A DNA stretch of 64,000 nt, from assembly GCF_014647875.1 (NCBI RefSeq), contig NZ_BMQA01000014.1:62001-126000 (forward strand), read 5' to 3'. This stretch comes from Streptomyces brasiliensis (GTDB taxonomy: Bacteria; Actinomycetota; Actinomycetes; Streptomycetales; Streptomycetaceae). A program made the translations under genes and the position numbers. Below, one piece after another: positions 1-8,111 of this stretch (the first letter of the stretch is position 1; every line of letters starts with the position of its first letter). The notes under the pieces were generated by a model. It searched no databases and was not told the origin of the DNA. It saw nothing but the letters and a program-made list of their open reading frames with translations.

Positions 1-1
1 A

Positions 2-874
2 GCGTCCTTCCTGCTCGAACGTTTGCACGCGGCCGACCTGACCGACGTCGTCGCGGTCGAGCCGGCCACTGGAGGCCTCGCGGCAACCGCGGGGCTCGCG
101 CGCCGCGGTGACGGCACGTCGGTGTTCGTCAAGGCGTTCGGCGAGCCGCCGTCGGACGACGCCTTCGCCGCGGAGGCCGAAGGGCTCACCGTGCTGCGCG
201 AGGCGGGCGGGGTCGCCACGCCCGAGATCATCCTCGCGGACCGCGACCTGCTCGTACTGTCCGTGCTGCAGCCCCGGCCTGGTACCGAGGGCTTCTGGGA
301 GCAGCTCGCGCATGCACTCGCCCACCTGCACACCACCACGCGCCACCCCCGGTTCGGGTGGCACCGGGACAATTGGCTGGGCCGTCGCCGGCAGGTCAAC
401 ACCTGGGAAGACGACGGGTTCGAGTTCTTCGCCCAGCACCGTCTGCTGCGCTGGCTCGGCGAACGTCGCGTCCAGGAGGCGCTCGACGCCGCGGACCGGG
501 CGGCGCTGGAGCGGCTGTGCGACCGGCTGCCCGAGCTGCTGCCGGTCAGGGCCGCGTGCCTGACGCACGGCGACCTGTGGGCGCTGAACGTCATGGCCAC
601 CCTCGACGGGCGGCCCGCGGTGATCGACCCGGCCGTGTCGTACACGTGGGCCGAGGTCGACCTGGCCCACCTGTGGACGACGGCGCCACCGCCCGAGGCG
701 TCCGTGTTCTTCGAGCTGTACGCCGAGCTGACCGGACTCGAGCGCGACTGGCGCGACCGGATGCCGATCCTCCAGCTACGCCAGCACCTGGCCGTGATCG
801 CCCAGTTCGACCCCGACTGGGGCGCCGCCGACCTCGTGCGCGCCACGCTCGCCCCGTTCCGGCAGCGGCCCTGA
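2..874 (+). CDS. fructosamine kinase family protein (5' end at window edge)
   Basis: The product resembles fructosamine/ketosamine-3-kinases, which phosphorylate Amadori-type glycated amines with ATP in the cytoplasm and start deglycation. The protein has the N-terminal nucleotide-binding part (TSVFVKAF, with the ATP lysine), then the aminoglycoside-phosphotransferase-like catalytic signature LTHGDLWALN (family form HGDLWxGN) and the metal-binding VIDPAVSY. A TTG codon at 23 can serve as start, but the frame stays open to base 2 (ASFLLERLHAADLTDVV) and matches the usual N-terminus, so the real start is probably just outside the window. About 283-290 residues is full length for the family. The next gene faces the opposite way, so no operon partner is visible. 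Family is confident; the natural substrate is unknown, since bacterial members may act on other glycated molecules. Confidence 0.85.
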   Translation, partial: ASFLLERLHAADLTDVVAVEPATGGLAATAGLARRGDGTSVFVKAFGEPPSDDAFAAEAEGLTVLREAGGVATPEIILADRDLLVLSVLQPRPGTEGFWEQLAHALAHLHTTTRHPRFGWHRDNWLGRRRQVNTWEDDGFEFFAQHRLLRWLGERRVQEALDAADRAALERLCDRLPELLPVRAACLTHGDLWALNVMATLDGRPAVIDPAVSYTWAEVDLAHLWTTAPPPEASVFFELYAELTGLERDWRDRMPILQLRQHLAVIAQFDPDWGAADLVRATLAPFRQRP

Positions 875-1113
875 GCTCGGCTCAGAAGATCACTGCCTTC
901 GGGCCGCTGTGAGGGAGCCATGGCCGTCACATACTTGTAGCGCTGTCCGTCGCGCAGGAGGACCCGGAGGACATGGACGCGGTGGCGAGCGCGAGCAAGC
1001 ACGGCTTGGATGCGGTGCTTGTCCCGCTCCGTCTCACCTCGCCCTGCTCGTGCGTCGGCACGAAGCCGGAACGGGCCGTGGACGGGTCGGGTGGGTGTTG
1101 TCCGGGCTCCGGG

Positions 1114-1809
1114 TCACTCGCGTCTGCCGGCGCGGTCGGCGGTGAGGCGGGCCTCGAAGCCGTCGAGGAGGGACTGAAGGCCGAACGCGAAGGTGTCGTC
1201 GGGCGCTGCGGCGTACTGCGTGGCGGACGTGGTGTCGAGGCGTTCGCGCAGGCGCGGGAACTGCATGGCGATCTCGGTGGCGCGTGTCATGGCGTCGGCC
1301 ATCAGTTGCTCGGCGTCTGCGCCGCTCTTGCTCAGGCGGCGGTTCAGCGAGACCTGTGCGGCGGGACCGAGTGTGCTGCCGAGCACGAAGGTGAGCACGG
1401 TGGCGGCCGCGCGGTCCGCGTCGTCCGCGGCGAAGCCCGCCCTTTCGTAGATGGCGAGGCTGAGGTCGTTGTGCCGGGCCTGGCCGGGTCCGTACAGGAG
1501 GTGGCTGCCGAACGCCTGGCCGAGCCACGGGTGCCGGGTGAGCATCGCGTGCATGCCGACGGCGTGGGCGGTGGCGGCCGTGCGCCAGTCGGTGGCGTCG
1601 AGATCTGGCAGGTCGACCTCGTGCCAGATCGCGTCGCTGGCGAGTCGGACCAGGTCGTCCTTGGTCTTGATGTGCCAGTAGACGGCCGTGGCGGCCGAGC
1701 CGAGGCGTTTCGCCAGGCTCCGCATGTTGAGGCCGTCCAGTCCCTCGTCGTCGAGCAGCTCGATGGCCGCACGGACGATCCGGTCTGCGGTCAGTGTGTC
1801 TCGCGGCAT
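1114..1809 (-). CDS. TetR-family repressor (TetR_C type)
   Basis: One-component regulator of 231 residues, probably controlling itself and the divergent serine hydrolase at 1916. The N-terminal helix-turn-helix spans about residues 8-55 (ADRIVRAAIELLDDEG ... MRSLAKRLGSAATAVYWHIKTKDDL), with the AVYWHIKTKDDL end typical of the TetR/TetR_C subgroup; the rest is a helical ligand/dimer domain. I prefer the ATG at 1809 (MPRDTLTADR) over the one at 1818. A GTGACA-N16-TAAGAT promoter on the minus strand would start transcription at about 1809-1810, giving a leaderless mRNA. A perfect palindrome fills the spacer of that promoter, the expected place for autorepression. The ligand is unknown. Confidence 0.85.
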   Translation of the reverse strand: MPRDTLTADRIVRAAIELLDDEGLDGLNMRSLAKRLGSAATAVYWHIKTKDDLVRLASDAIWHEVDLPDLDATDWRTAATAHAVGMHAMLTRHPWLGQAFGSHLLYGPGQARHNDLSLAIYERAGFAADDADRAAATVLTFVLGSTLGPAAQVSLNRRLSKSGADAEQLMADAMTRATEIAMQFPRLRERLDTTSATQYAAAPDDTFAFGLQSLLDGFEARLTADRAGRRE

Positions 1810-1824
1810 GGCAAGCATCTTACT

Positions 1825-1895
1825 TGAACTTAGTTCATGTCACGTCTTGCACTTTGTTCGAGCGCTGACCTACGCTCCTTCTCGTACTTAGTTCA
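1825..1895. promoter_or_regulatory. divergent promoter region with three TetR-type operator boxes
   Basis: Three related 13-bp boxes lie between the TetR gene and the serine hydrolase. Box 1 (1825-1837) is TGAACTTAGTTCA, a perfect 6-1-6 palindrome. Box 2 (1848-1860) is TGCACTTTGTTCG, 10 of 13 matching. Box 3 (1883-1895) is CGTACTTAGTTCA, 10 of 13 matching, with an intact right half. Box 1 fills the spacer of the leftward promoter (GTGACA at 1843-1838, TAAGAT at 1821-1816). Box 2 overlaps the likely rightward -35 TTGCAC (1847-1852; -10 TACGCT at 1871-1876, 18-bp spacer), and box 3 lies in the leader of the hydrolase. This suggests the TetR protein represses both genes; binding is inferred. Confidence 0.65.
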
Positions 1896-1915
1896 AGCAT
1901 CCGGAGGGGGATCGC

Positions 1916-3289
1916 ATGTCGCAGGACAAGCTGTCGGAGTTCGTCAAGGCGCAGGCCACGGAGCTCGGCGTGCCCGGTGTCGCCGTCGGAGTGCTCCTGG
2001 ACGGCCAGGAGATCCACGTCTCGCACGGCGTGACGAGCCTCAGCAACCCGCTGCCGGTCGACGAGAAGACACTGTTCCCGCTGGCATCGGTGTCCAAGAC
2101 CTTCACGGCGACCGCGCTGATGCGCCTGGTCGCCGAGGGAAAGGTGGACCTGGACGCGCCGGTGCGGCGCTACGTGCCCGAACTGAAGCTCGCCGACGAA
2201 CAGGCCGCGGCGCAGATCACCGTCCTGAACCTGCTCAACCACACCGCAGGCCTGGACTGGAACCTAATCGACGACGGCGAGGGAGACCGCTCCCTGGCCG
2301 GGCTCGTGGCGAAGCTGCCCGAGTTGCCGCTGATCGCACCGCCCGGGGCCCGCGCCTCGTACAGCCAGGCCGGATACAACCTGGCAGGGCGGATCATCGA
2401 GAAGGTCACGGGCCTGCCCTTCGAGCAGGCCATGGCCTCGCTCGTCCTGGAACCGGTGGGCCTGTCGGACACCGTGTACGGACTGGCCGAGGTGATGGTC
2501 CGCAAGTTCGCCGTGGGCTACAACCGCGGTGACGACGGCGAACTGCGAGCCGCCCGGCCCTGGGGAGCGTTCAAGGAGGGCGCGCGCGGCGACAACCCCG
2601 GCGGCGGCCTCGCCTCCTCGGCGAGCGATCTGCTGCGCTGGGCACGGTTCCAACTCGGCGACGGCGAGAGCGTGTTGCGCACCGCGGAGCTGCACCGCAT
2701 GCGGGAGCAGACAGTCGAGCTGCGCGCCAGCACGCTCGGCGACGGCTTCGGCATCTGCTGGTTCCTGCGCGACCTGGACGGCCTCCACAGCATCGGCCAC
2801 GGCGGCTCGGGCAACGGCCAGTTCGCCGAGCTGCTCATCGTGCCCGAGCGCAACTTCGCGGTGGTCTCCCTGGCCAACGTCGGCCCGGACGGCTACCCCT
2901 TCAACCAGTCCGTCGTACGGTGGGCGCTCGAGCACTACCTCGGCGTCGTCGAGAAGGCGGTGGAGCCGATCCCGTACGACGAGGCACAGGCCCAACAGGT
3001 CGTCGGCCGCTACGAGATCGACGCCATGAACCTCGACCTCGCCACCGACGGCACCCGTCTCACCCTGGCGGTCGGGATCAAGCCGGAGATCCGCGAGGCA
3101 TCGGACGAGGAAATGCCCCCGGACTACCCGGCCGCGGCCATCGGCTTCCTTCCTGACGGCGACGAGTACATCGTCACCGAAGGTGGCCTCGAGGGGCAGC
3201 GCGGCTACTTCTCCCGCGACGACAACGGAACGGTCACAGGCGTCGACCTCGCCGGCCGGCTCTTCAACCGGGTTGCGCAAGCATCCTGA
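1916..3289 (+). CDS. serine hydrolase, beta-lactamase class C / esterase family
   Basis: Penicillin-binding-protein-like hydrolase of 457 residues, a group covering esterases, D-aminopeptidases and beta-lactamase relatives. The catalytic SxxK is SVSK at residues 58-61 (LASVSKTFTA), the second motif is Y149-S-Q (family YxN, here Q instead of N), and the third is the HGG region IGHGGSGNGQ. A C-terminal beta-rich domain (about 350-457) follows. No signal peptide is seen, so a cytoplasmic place is likely. The ATG at 1916 has a strong ribosome site, GGAGGGGG, 5 bases upstream. It is divergent from the TetR gene with which it shares three operator boxes, so it is probably induced by that repressor's ligand. 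True substrate unknown. Confidence 0.88.
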   Translation: MSQDKLSEFVKAQATELGVPGVAVGVLLDGQEIHVSHGVTSLSNPLPVDEKTLFPLASVSKTFTATALMRLVAEGKVDLDAPVRRYVPELKLADEQAAAQITVLNLLNHTAGLDWNLIDDGEGDRSLAGLVAKLPELPLIAPPGARASYSQAGYNLAGRIIEKVTGLPFEQAMASLVLEPVGLSDTVYGLAEVMVRKFAVGYNRGDDGELRAARPWGAFKEGARGDNPGGGLASSASDLLRWARFQLGDGESVLRTAELHRMREQTVELRASTLGDGFGICWFLRDLDGLHSIGHGGSGNGQFAELLIVPERNFAVVSLANVGPDGYPFNQSVVRWALEHYLGVVEKAVEPIPYDEAQAQQVVGRYEIDAMNLDLATDGTRLTLAVGIKPEIREASDEEMPPDYPAAAIGFLPDGDEYIVTEGGLEGQRGYFSRDDNGTVTGVDLAGRLFNRVAQAS

Positions 3290-3297
3290 TCCAAGCG

Positions 3298-3329
3298 GGC
3301 AGGGGCGGTCCCGAGCGGCCGCCCCTGCC
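3298..3329 (+). terminator. GC-rich hairpin after the serine hydrolase
   Basis: Eleven-base perfect stem GGCAGGGGCGG / CCGCCCCTGCC with a ten-base loop, 9 bases after the hydrolase stop codon. No T-tract follows, which is usual in Streptomyces. Confidence 0.6.
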
Positions 3330-3537
3330 GGCAACCCGGACCGACACGGACACGACCCGTCGCCGCAACAACGGTCGGGTGACCGGTGGCCCGGTGTCGG
3401 CGGATCAGCTTCCTGGTGGCAGTCCGCAAGGAGCCGCAAAGAGACGACCCGGTCCCCCGGACGGCGGCCCCCGACTTGCCCGACACGGCCCGCGCGCCCA
3501 CGCTGGCCGTGTCGGCATGGTGCCCCAGGGAGGGAAC

Positions 3538-5067
3538 GTGACGGTCGGCGAGCAGGACGGGCCGGGACGCAGGCAGGTCCTCAAGGCGTGCGCCGGGATC
3601 GGCGCGGGCGCCGCCGCTCTGGCCGCCTGCGAGCGGGCACCGGCCCGGGACACCGGCCCGCCCCGCGCGGAGGCGGAACGCGACCGCCCCGGCACCAGGG
3701 ACTGGCGACTGCGCTCGCAGGGGCCCCCGGACGCCGTGGCCGGGTACACCGACCGCGTGAGCGTCACGCCCGGCGAGGAGGTCGGCCTCCACGTGTCGAC
3801 GACGGCCCCCGCCTTCCGCGTCTCGGCCTTCCGCGTCGGCTGGTACGGCGGGACGCAGGCCCGGCGGGTGTGGTCCTCGCCGCGGATACCCGGGCGGGTC
3901 CAGCCGGCCGCGCGCCTCCTGCCGGACACCCGCACCATGCTCACGGACTGGCAGCGCACTATGAGCGTCGACACGACCGGCTGGCCCGAGGGCGCCTACC
4001 TGCTGCGTCTCGACGCGGACAACGGCCACCAGCGCTACGTGCCGCTGATCGTGCGCTCCACGCGCACCGCGGGCCGCACCGTCCTGATGCACGCCCCGGC
4101 CACCTGGCAGGCGTACAACCGCTGGGGCGGCTACAGCCTCTACGCCGGCGAGTCGGGCGCCTACGCCGACCGGTCGCTCGCGGTCAGCTTCGACCGGCCC
4201 TACGACGACAGCGGCGCGGAGAAGTTCCTGGTGTACGAGCGGGCCGCGGTGGTGCTGGCCGAACGGCTCGGGATCCCGCTCGCCTACACCACGGGCACGG
4301 ACGTGGACCGCGACCCGACGATCCTGACGGGCGCGAGCGCCATAATCTGCCTGGGGCACGACGAGTACTGGACCCCCAGGCAGCGCGAGCACGTCACGCG
4401 CGCCCGGGACGCCGGCACCAACATCGCCGTCCTCGGCGCCAACACCTGCTTCCGCCGGGTCCGCCTGGAGCCGGGTGACACGGCGGCCGACCGCACGGTG
4501 GTCTGCTACAAGACCGCCTACCGCACCGACCCCAGCTACCCGGCCCACCCCGCAATGGTCACCACCGACTTCCGGCAGGCCCCGGGCGCCGATCCCGAGT
4601 CGTCGCTGACCGGCGTGCTCTACGAGGGCTACCCGGTAGACGCCCCGTACGTCGTGCACGCCGCGGACCACTGGCTGCACGAGGGCACCGGGGTCCGGCA
4701 GGGGGAGGGCTTCGACCACCTGGTCGGCGTCGAGTACGACCGCGTCACCCCCAGCGAACCCACCCCCGCGGCGCTGGAGATCACCGCCCACTCGCCGCTG
4801 GTGTGCACGGGACGGCGCAGCCACAGCGACTCGGCCTACTACACCGTCCCCGGCGGCGCGGGCGTCTTCGCGACCGGCACCATGCGCTGGGTGGAGGCTC
4901 TGATGGCCGGCACCCCCGACGCGGGCCGCGACCACGGCATGGATGCCAGGACCGCCGCGTTCGTCACCCGCACCACGGAGAACCTGCTGCACGCCTTCGC
5001 CGCGGGTCCGGCCGCCCGCCACCGCCCGGCGCCCCGCCCGAACGCGCACCAGGTGTACACCATCTGA
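3538..5067 (+). CDS. exported N,N-dimethylformamidase beta-subunit-like lipoprotein
   Basis: The 509-residue product begins with a Tat-type signal (R11-R12-Q-V-L-K) leading into a short hydrophobic stretch that ends in the lipobox AALAAC with Cys31, so it should be exported folded and lipid-anchored. The body resembles the large C-terminal domain of N,N-dimethylformamidase beta subunits found in many Streptomyces proteins: an N-terminal beta-sandwich-like part (about 60-190, ending in YVPLIVRS) and a glutamine-amidotransferase-like part with LGHDEYWTPRQREHV and LGANTCFRRV. I chose the GTG at 3538, preceded by GGGAGGGAAC, because it puts the twin-arginine signal at the N-terminus; the longer frame from 3379 adds no recognisable sequence. 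It stands alone and converges on the monooxygenase gene. Real activity is unknown. Confidence 0.75.
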   Translation: MTVGEQDGPGRRQVLKACAGIGAGAAALAACERAPARDTGPPRAEAERDRPGTRDWRLRSQGPPDAVAGYTDRVSVTPGEEVGLHVSTTAPAFRVSAFRVGWYGGTQARRVWSSPRIPGRVQPAARLLPDTRTMLTDWQRTMSVDTTGWPEGAYLLRLDADNGHQRYVPLIVRSTRTAGRTVLMHAPATWQAYNRWGGYSLYAGESGAYADRSLAVSFDRPYDDSGAEKFLVYERAAVVLAERLGIPLAYTTGTDVDRDPTILTGASAIICLGHDEYWTPRQREHVTRARDAGTNIAVLGANTCFRRVRLEPGDTAADRTVVCYKTAYRTDPSYPAHPAMVTTDFRQAPGADPESSLTGVLYEGYPVDAPYVVHAADHWLHEGTGVRQGEGFDHLVGVEYDRVTPSEPTPAALEITAHSPLVCTGRRSHSDSAYYTVPGGAGVFATGTMRWVEALMAGTPDAGRDHGMDARTAAFVTRTTENLLHAFAAGPAARHRPAPRPNAHQVYTI

Positions 5068-5220
5068 GCGGGCGGGGCAGACGCTCACCGGTCCAGCAGC
5101 CCCAGCCACGCCAGATGCGCCGCGCGCCACCCGGGGACACGGCCGCCCGGGGTGCGGCGCGGCTGCCCTGCCCGACCAGCCGTGCAAGTGCCCCTGCGGG
5201 ACTGGTGGCCCGCGGCTACG

Positions 5221-6819
5221 TCAGCGGGCGGCGTGTTCCTCGGGGAGGAATCGGCGGAGGTATCGGAGGGCCTCGGCTTCGCTCGGCTCGGTGGCACGCA
5301 GGCCTACGTATCCGTCCGGCCGGATGACGAGCAGGGTGTCGCCGTCGATGCTGTAGTCCTGGCGGGCGTGGCCTTCGCCGTCGGTGAAGTGGGAGGTACT
5401 CGGTACGGTCGTGGGCGATGCTGCCGGGCACAGAGTGAAGGACTTCAGACAGTAGGGGAAGCGTCGGGCGAGGGCGTCCGCGACCTTCGAGCTCCGAGGT
5501 CCGAAGGCGAGCGCACTTGTGTGGGTCCCACGGAAGAGGTCGAAGAGCCGTACTGCCGCCCCGTCCGGCCCACACAGCAGCGAGTCGGGCGCGCGGTCGC
5601 CTGCCTGAACGAACACGTGCTCGCCCCGGAGGGATCCGTTGAGCTCACTGACGGGGTAGTGCACCTTGAGCTGCAGTGTGTCGGAGCCTTGTCCCTCGCC
5701 TGGTACGACTCCCTTGACGCGTCCGGCGATGAGCTCGGAGGAGAGGTTCAGGACGTCGGCGGCGATCGGGAGTCGCTCCTGCTCGTAGGTGTCGAGCAGC
5801 GCCTCAGGGGCACCGTGCAGGACGTGCGCTATTTTCCAGCCGAGGTTGTAGGCGTCCTGGATGCCGGTGTTCATGCCCAGACCGCCTGCCGGCGAGTGGA
5901 CATGGGCGGAATCGCCCGCCAGGAACACCCGTTCCGCACGGTAGCGGTCCACCATCCGCACGTTGAAGCGCCAGACGGACTGCCATACGACACGGCGTAT
6001 GCGGATGTCGGCGCGCCCGCTGCGTTCCTCGACCAGCGCCTGGATCTCCTTGAGCGGCAGTTCTCCCGCGGTGTCGGCAGCCACACCGACCTGCAACTGG
6101 AACGTGTCGGTCGCCGCGAGCGGGCACAGGGCCAGCAGTCTTCCGTCAGCGCTGGGCCACCAGTGCCAAAAGTCGCGGTCGAGACCGCTCAACTCGACAT
6201 CGGCGGTCAGCATCCGGACCGTCTCGTCGGTCTGCCCCAGGAATCCGATCTCCAGCAACCTGCGTACCGTGCTGGACGCCCCATCGCAGCCAATGGCATA
6301 AGAGAACGAGTCGCTCTCGGACCCGCTCGCGGTCCGCAGGGAGGCCTGCACGCGGTCGCCCTCCTGCTTCAGGCCGAACAGTTCCGACCCGTACTCGACC
6401 ATCACACCCAGTTCGCCCAGCCGTTCACGCAAGACCTCCTCCACGCGCCACTGGGGAAGCAGTACGGTCCGGGGATAAGGGGTGGAGGCCGTGGGTTCCG
6501 GGGCGCCGGGGACCACGTCACTCGTTCCCAGAACCACCCGCCCCCGGTACTTCCTGATGGCCAGTCGGGCACGGCTCGTAGCCAGAATGCGCCCAGCGAG
6601 CCCCAGATCGTCGAAGACCTCGATGCTGCGAGGTTGCAGTCCCTTCCCGCGAGAGCCCGAGGAAGGACCACCAGATTTGTCGACAAGACGGACCTCCACA
6701 CCTCGGCGCGCCAGCTCGACTGCGGCGACCAGCCCGACCGGGCCGGCTCCCACGACGAGCACCCGCCCTGCAGAACTCGTCCTGCGCACACCTGCCACGC
6801 CACCGTTGACCTCGCCCAT
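5221..6819 (-). CDS. FAD-dependent aromatic monooxygenase (class A)
   Basis: Flavoprotein hydroxylase of 532 residues of the PHBH/RdmE/MhpA type, which uses NAD(P)H and O2 to hydroxylate aromatic or polyketide substrates in the cytoplasm. It has the N-terminal dinucleotide fold VLVVGAGPVGLVAAVELARR, the mid-protein motif GCDGASSTVRRLL and the second FAD motif FLAGDSAHVHSPAGG followed by GMNTGIQDAYNLGWK. A thioredoxin-like C-terminal domain of about 150 residues, as in RdmE-type enzymes, completes it. The frame is open upstream to 7149, but the ATG at 6819 has GGAAGG about 9 bases ahead and places the FAD fold normally. No biosynthetic genes lie next to it. Substrate unknown; resistance to an aromatic antibiotic or degradation of a phenolic compound are both possible. 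Confidence 0.88.
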   Translation of the reverse strand: MGEVNGGVAGVRRTSSAGRVLVVGAGPVGLVAAVELARRGVEVRLVDKSGGPSSGSRGKGLQPRSIEVFDDLGLAGRILATSRARLAIRKYRGRVVLGTSDVVPGAPEPTASTPYPRTVLLPQWRVEEVLRERLGELGVMVEYGSELFGLKQEGDRVQASLRTASGSESDSFSYAIGCDGASSTVRRLLEIGFLGQTDETVRMLTADVELSGLDRDFWHWWPSADGRLLALCPLAATDTFQLQVGVAADTAGELPLKEIQALVEERSGRADIRIRRVVWQSVWRFNVRMVDRYRAERVFLAGDSAHVHSPAGGLGMNTGIQDAYNLGWKIAHVLHGAPEALLDTYEQERLPIAADVLNLSSELIAGRVKGVVPGEGQGSDTLQLKVHYPVSELNGSLRGEHVFVQAGDRAPDSLLCGPDGAAVRLFDLFRGTHTSALAFGPRSSKVADALARRFPYCLKSFTLCPAASPTTVPSTSHFTDGEGHARQDYSIDGDTLLVIRPDGYVGLRATEPSEAEALRYLRRFLPEEHAAR

Positions 6820-7341
6820 TGGGCCAACCTTCCGATAAGGGGGAAATGTGAAAGGGAGCCTACTCTCGACACCTTTCATGGAAGCACCTGACCTGCCACC
6901 AAGGCGGGTAGGCAACGGTTCCCGTCCAGCGCACATCCATCTGCAGATACGTGTGCCTGGCGATCTCGAACCACTCACCACCAACATGCGTGGCGGCACG
7001 GCATCAGGAATGGGACCAGATCTCCCCTTGCCACACAGTCGGCGGCACCGGCCACCGCCACATCGCCCGTCCGGGCGCGCTGAGGAATCGACCGCGGCCA
7101 ACCGGGCAACGCTGCCGCGTACCCCTATTACGGCGTAATAAGGGTACAAATATGGAGAGTTCAGCCTGATCTTGCAAGGAACCCTGACGCTTCAGACCCG
7201 GGAGGAATTGCATCGTGAGCCGGGCGGCGCGGAGCGGTCGCCGACTCGGCCCCCGTTATGAGCGTCATTCCCGCAATTACCCGGCCCTGCTCGGTCTGGC
7301 CGCTGCCCTGTGCTGGTGCTGGTACAGGAGGCTCGTCCGCC
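6820..7341. other. intergenic region upstream of the monooxygenase
   Basis: About 520 bases without a convincing gene; the overlapping open frames are short and without family features. The only clear structure is the palindrome at 7120-7146. The part nearest the monooxygenase start should hold its promoter, but I see no good -35/-10 pair. Confidence 0.5.
7120..7146. promoter_or_regulatory. 27-bp near-perfect inverted repeat (orphan operator candidate)
   Basis: Arms of 13 bases, TACCCCTATTACG and CGTAATAAGGGTA, flank a single central G; they pair with one mismatch. The sequence is AT-rich compared with its surroundings and has no following T-tract, so an operator is more likely than a terminator. 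It lies 300 bases upstream of the monooxygenase and about 200 bases downstream of the LuxR-type gene. Confidence 0.5.
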
Positions 7342-7893
7342 CTACGGTGACCGGAGCTGCTGCCGTGAGAGAGCGGCCGTGGTCCGGGTGTCGTGGAGGG
7401 CGGCGAGGGCGGCGGCGAGTCGGGCTCGGCTGGTGACGTTGAAGCGTGAGTAGATCCGGTAGAGGCGGGCTGCGACCCTGCCGGGGGAAATGGACAGGCG
7501 GCGGCCGATCTCGTGGTTGCTCAGCCCCTGTGCCGCGAGTACCGCTATCTGCATTTCCTGTGCGGACAGTTGTTCACCAGTGGTGCGGCGGCGGCCGCTG
7601 GACTCGCAGACGGCGCGCCGCCCCTCCTCCCGGTCGGCCGGCGTCCGTGGGCCGGTGTCCGTACCTGCCGCGCGGTCCGCGGCCGTGTCCCGCCCTGTAC
7701 ACCCGGCACCGTCATCCACGGCGCCGGGGAAGAGGGTCACGCCGTCGGCGGTGATCGGCTCGTCGGCAACCAGCGCCGGCCGACGCGGCTTCTCCACTTG
7801 GCCTGGCCCCGCCAGGGCCGGGCGCAAGCGGGCCGCAGTGCTCTGCTCAATCCCCTGGGTAGGCTCCATGCCTCGCATCGCCTCACGTCTCAC
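7342..7893 (-). CDS. orphan LuxR-type helix-turn-helix protein
   Basis: A 183-residue protein whose only recognisable domain is a C-terminal GerE/LuxR helix-turn-helix, about residues 108-165 (LSAQEMQIAVLAAQGLSNHEIGRRLSISPGRVAARLYRIY). The first 100 residues are low-complexity and rich in A, R, G and T, and match no receiver, PAS or autoinducer domain. The same helix-turn-helix ends LAL regulators such as the one starting at 8112 on the other strand, so this may be the surviving tail of a lost LAL gene or a short DNA-binding protein. Starts are uncertain (GTG 7893, ATG 7878 or ATG 7869). A perfect palindrome, GGTCACGTGACC, lies directly upstream. Confidence 0.6.
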   Translation of the reverse strand: MRREAMRGMEPTQGIEQSTAARLRPALAGPGQVEKPRRPALVADEPITADGVTLFPGAVDDGAGCTGRDTAADRAAGTDTGPRTPADREEGRRAVCESSGRRRTTGEQLSAQEMQIAVLAAQGLSNHEIGRRLSISPGRVAARLYRIYSRFNVTSRARLAAALAALHDTRTTAALSRQQLRSP

Positions 7894-7894
7894 C

Positions 7895-7906
7895 GGTCAC
7901 GTGACC
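7895..7906. promoter_or_regulatory. perfect 12-bp palindrome upstream of the LuxR-type gene
   Basis: GGTCACGTGACC is fully self-complementary and touches the first possible start codon of the LuxR-type gene. It could be an autoregulatory site, or chance in GC-rich DNA. Confidence 0.35.
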
Positions 7907-8111
7907 CTCATCGTCGCGGGGCCCACGTACACGAACATCCGGCGGCTTCACGGAGATTTACGTGACCGACCCCGGCGCTCCCCTGCCCTCGCGGTCACAC
8001 CCAGACGACGAGCGGGGGTTCACCGGCGACCTGCTGGTCGTGGGGCGACGGCAAGGTCGGCCTCGGTGTATGCGAAGTGGACCGCAATCCGGTTTGAGTA
8101 CCCTTGTGGGC

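Noticed and set aside
973..1827. Plus-strand frame of 284 codons across the TetR gene
   Set aside because: Antisense to a recognisable helix-turn-helix protein; composition is that of a shadow frame.
3205..5187. 660-codon minus-strand open frame opposite the dimethylformamidase-like gene
   Set aside because: Shadow frame of a high-GC gene; Arg/Gly/Ala/Val-rich, no family motif, and the plus strand has a clear signal peptide and domain.
7120..7146. Reading the 27-bp palindrome as a terminator
   Set aside because: AT-rich arms with a one-base loop, far from any stop codon on either strand and without a T-tract; an operator is more likely.
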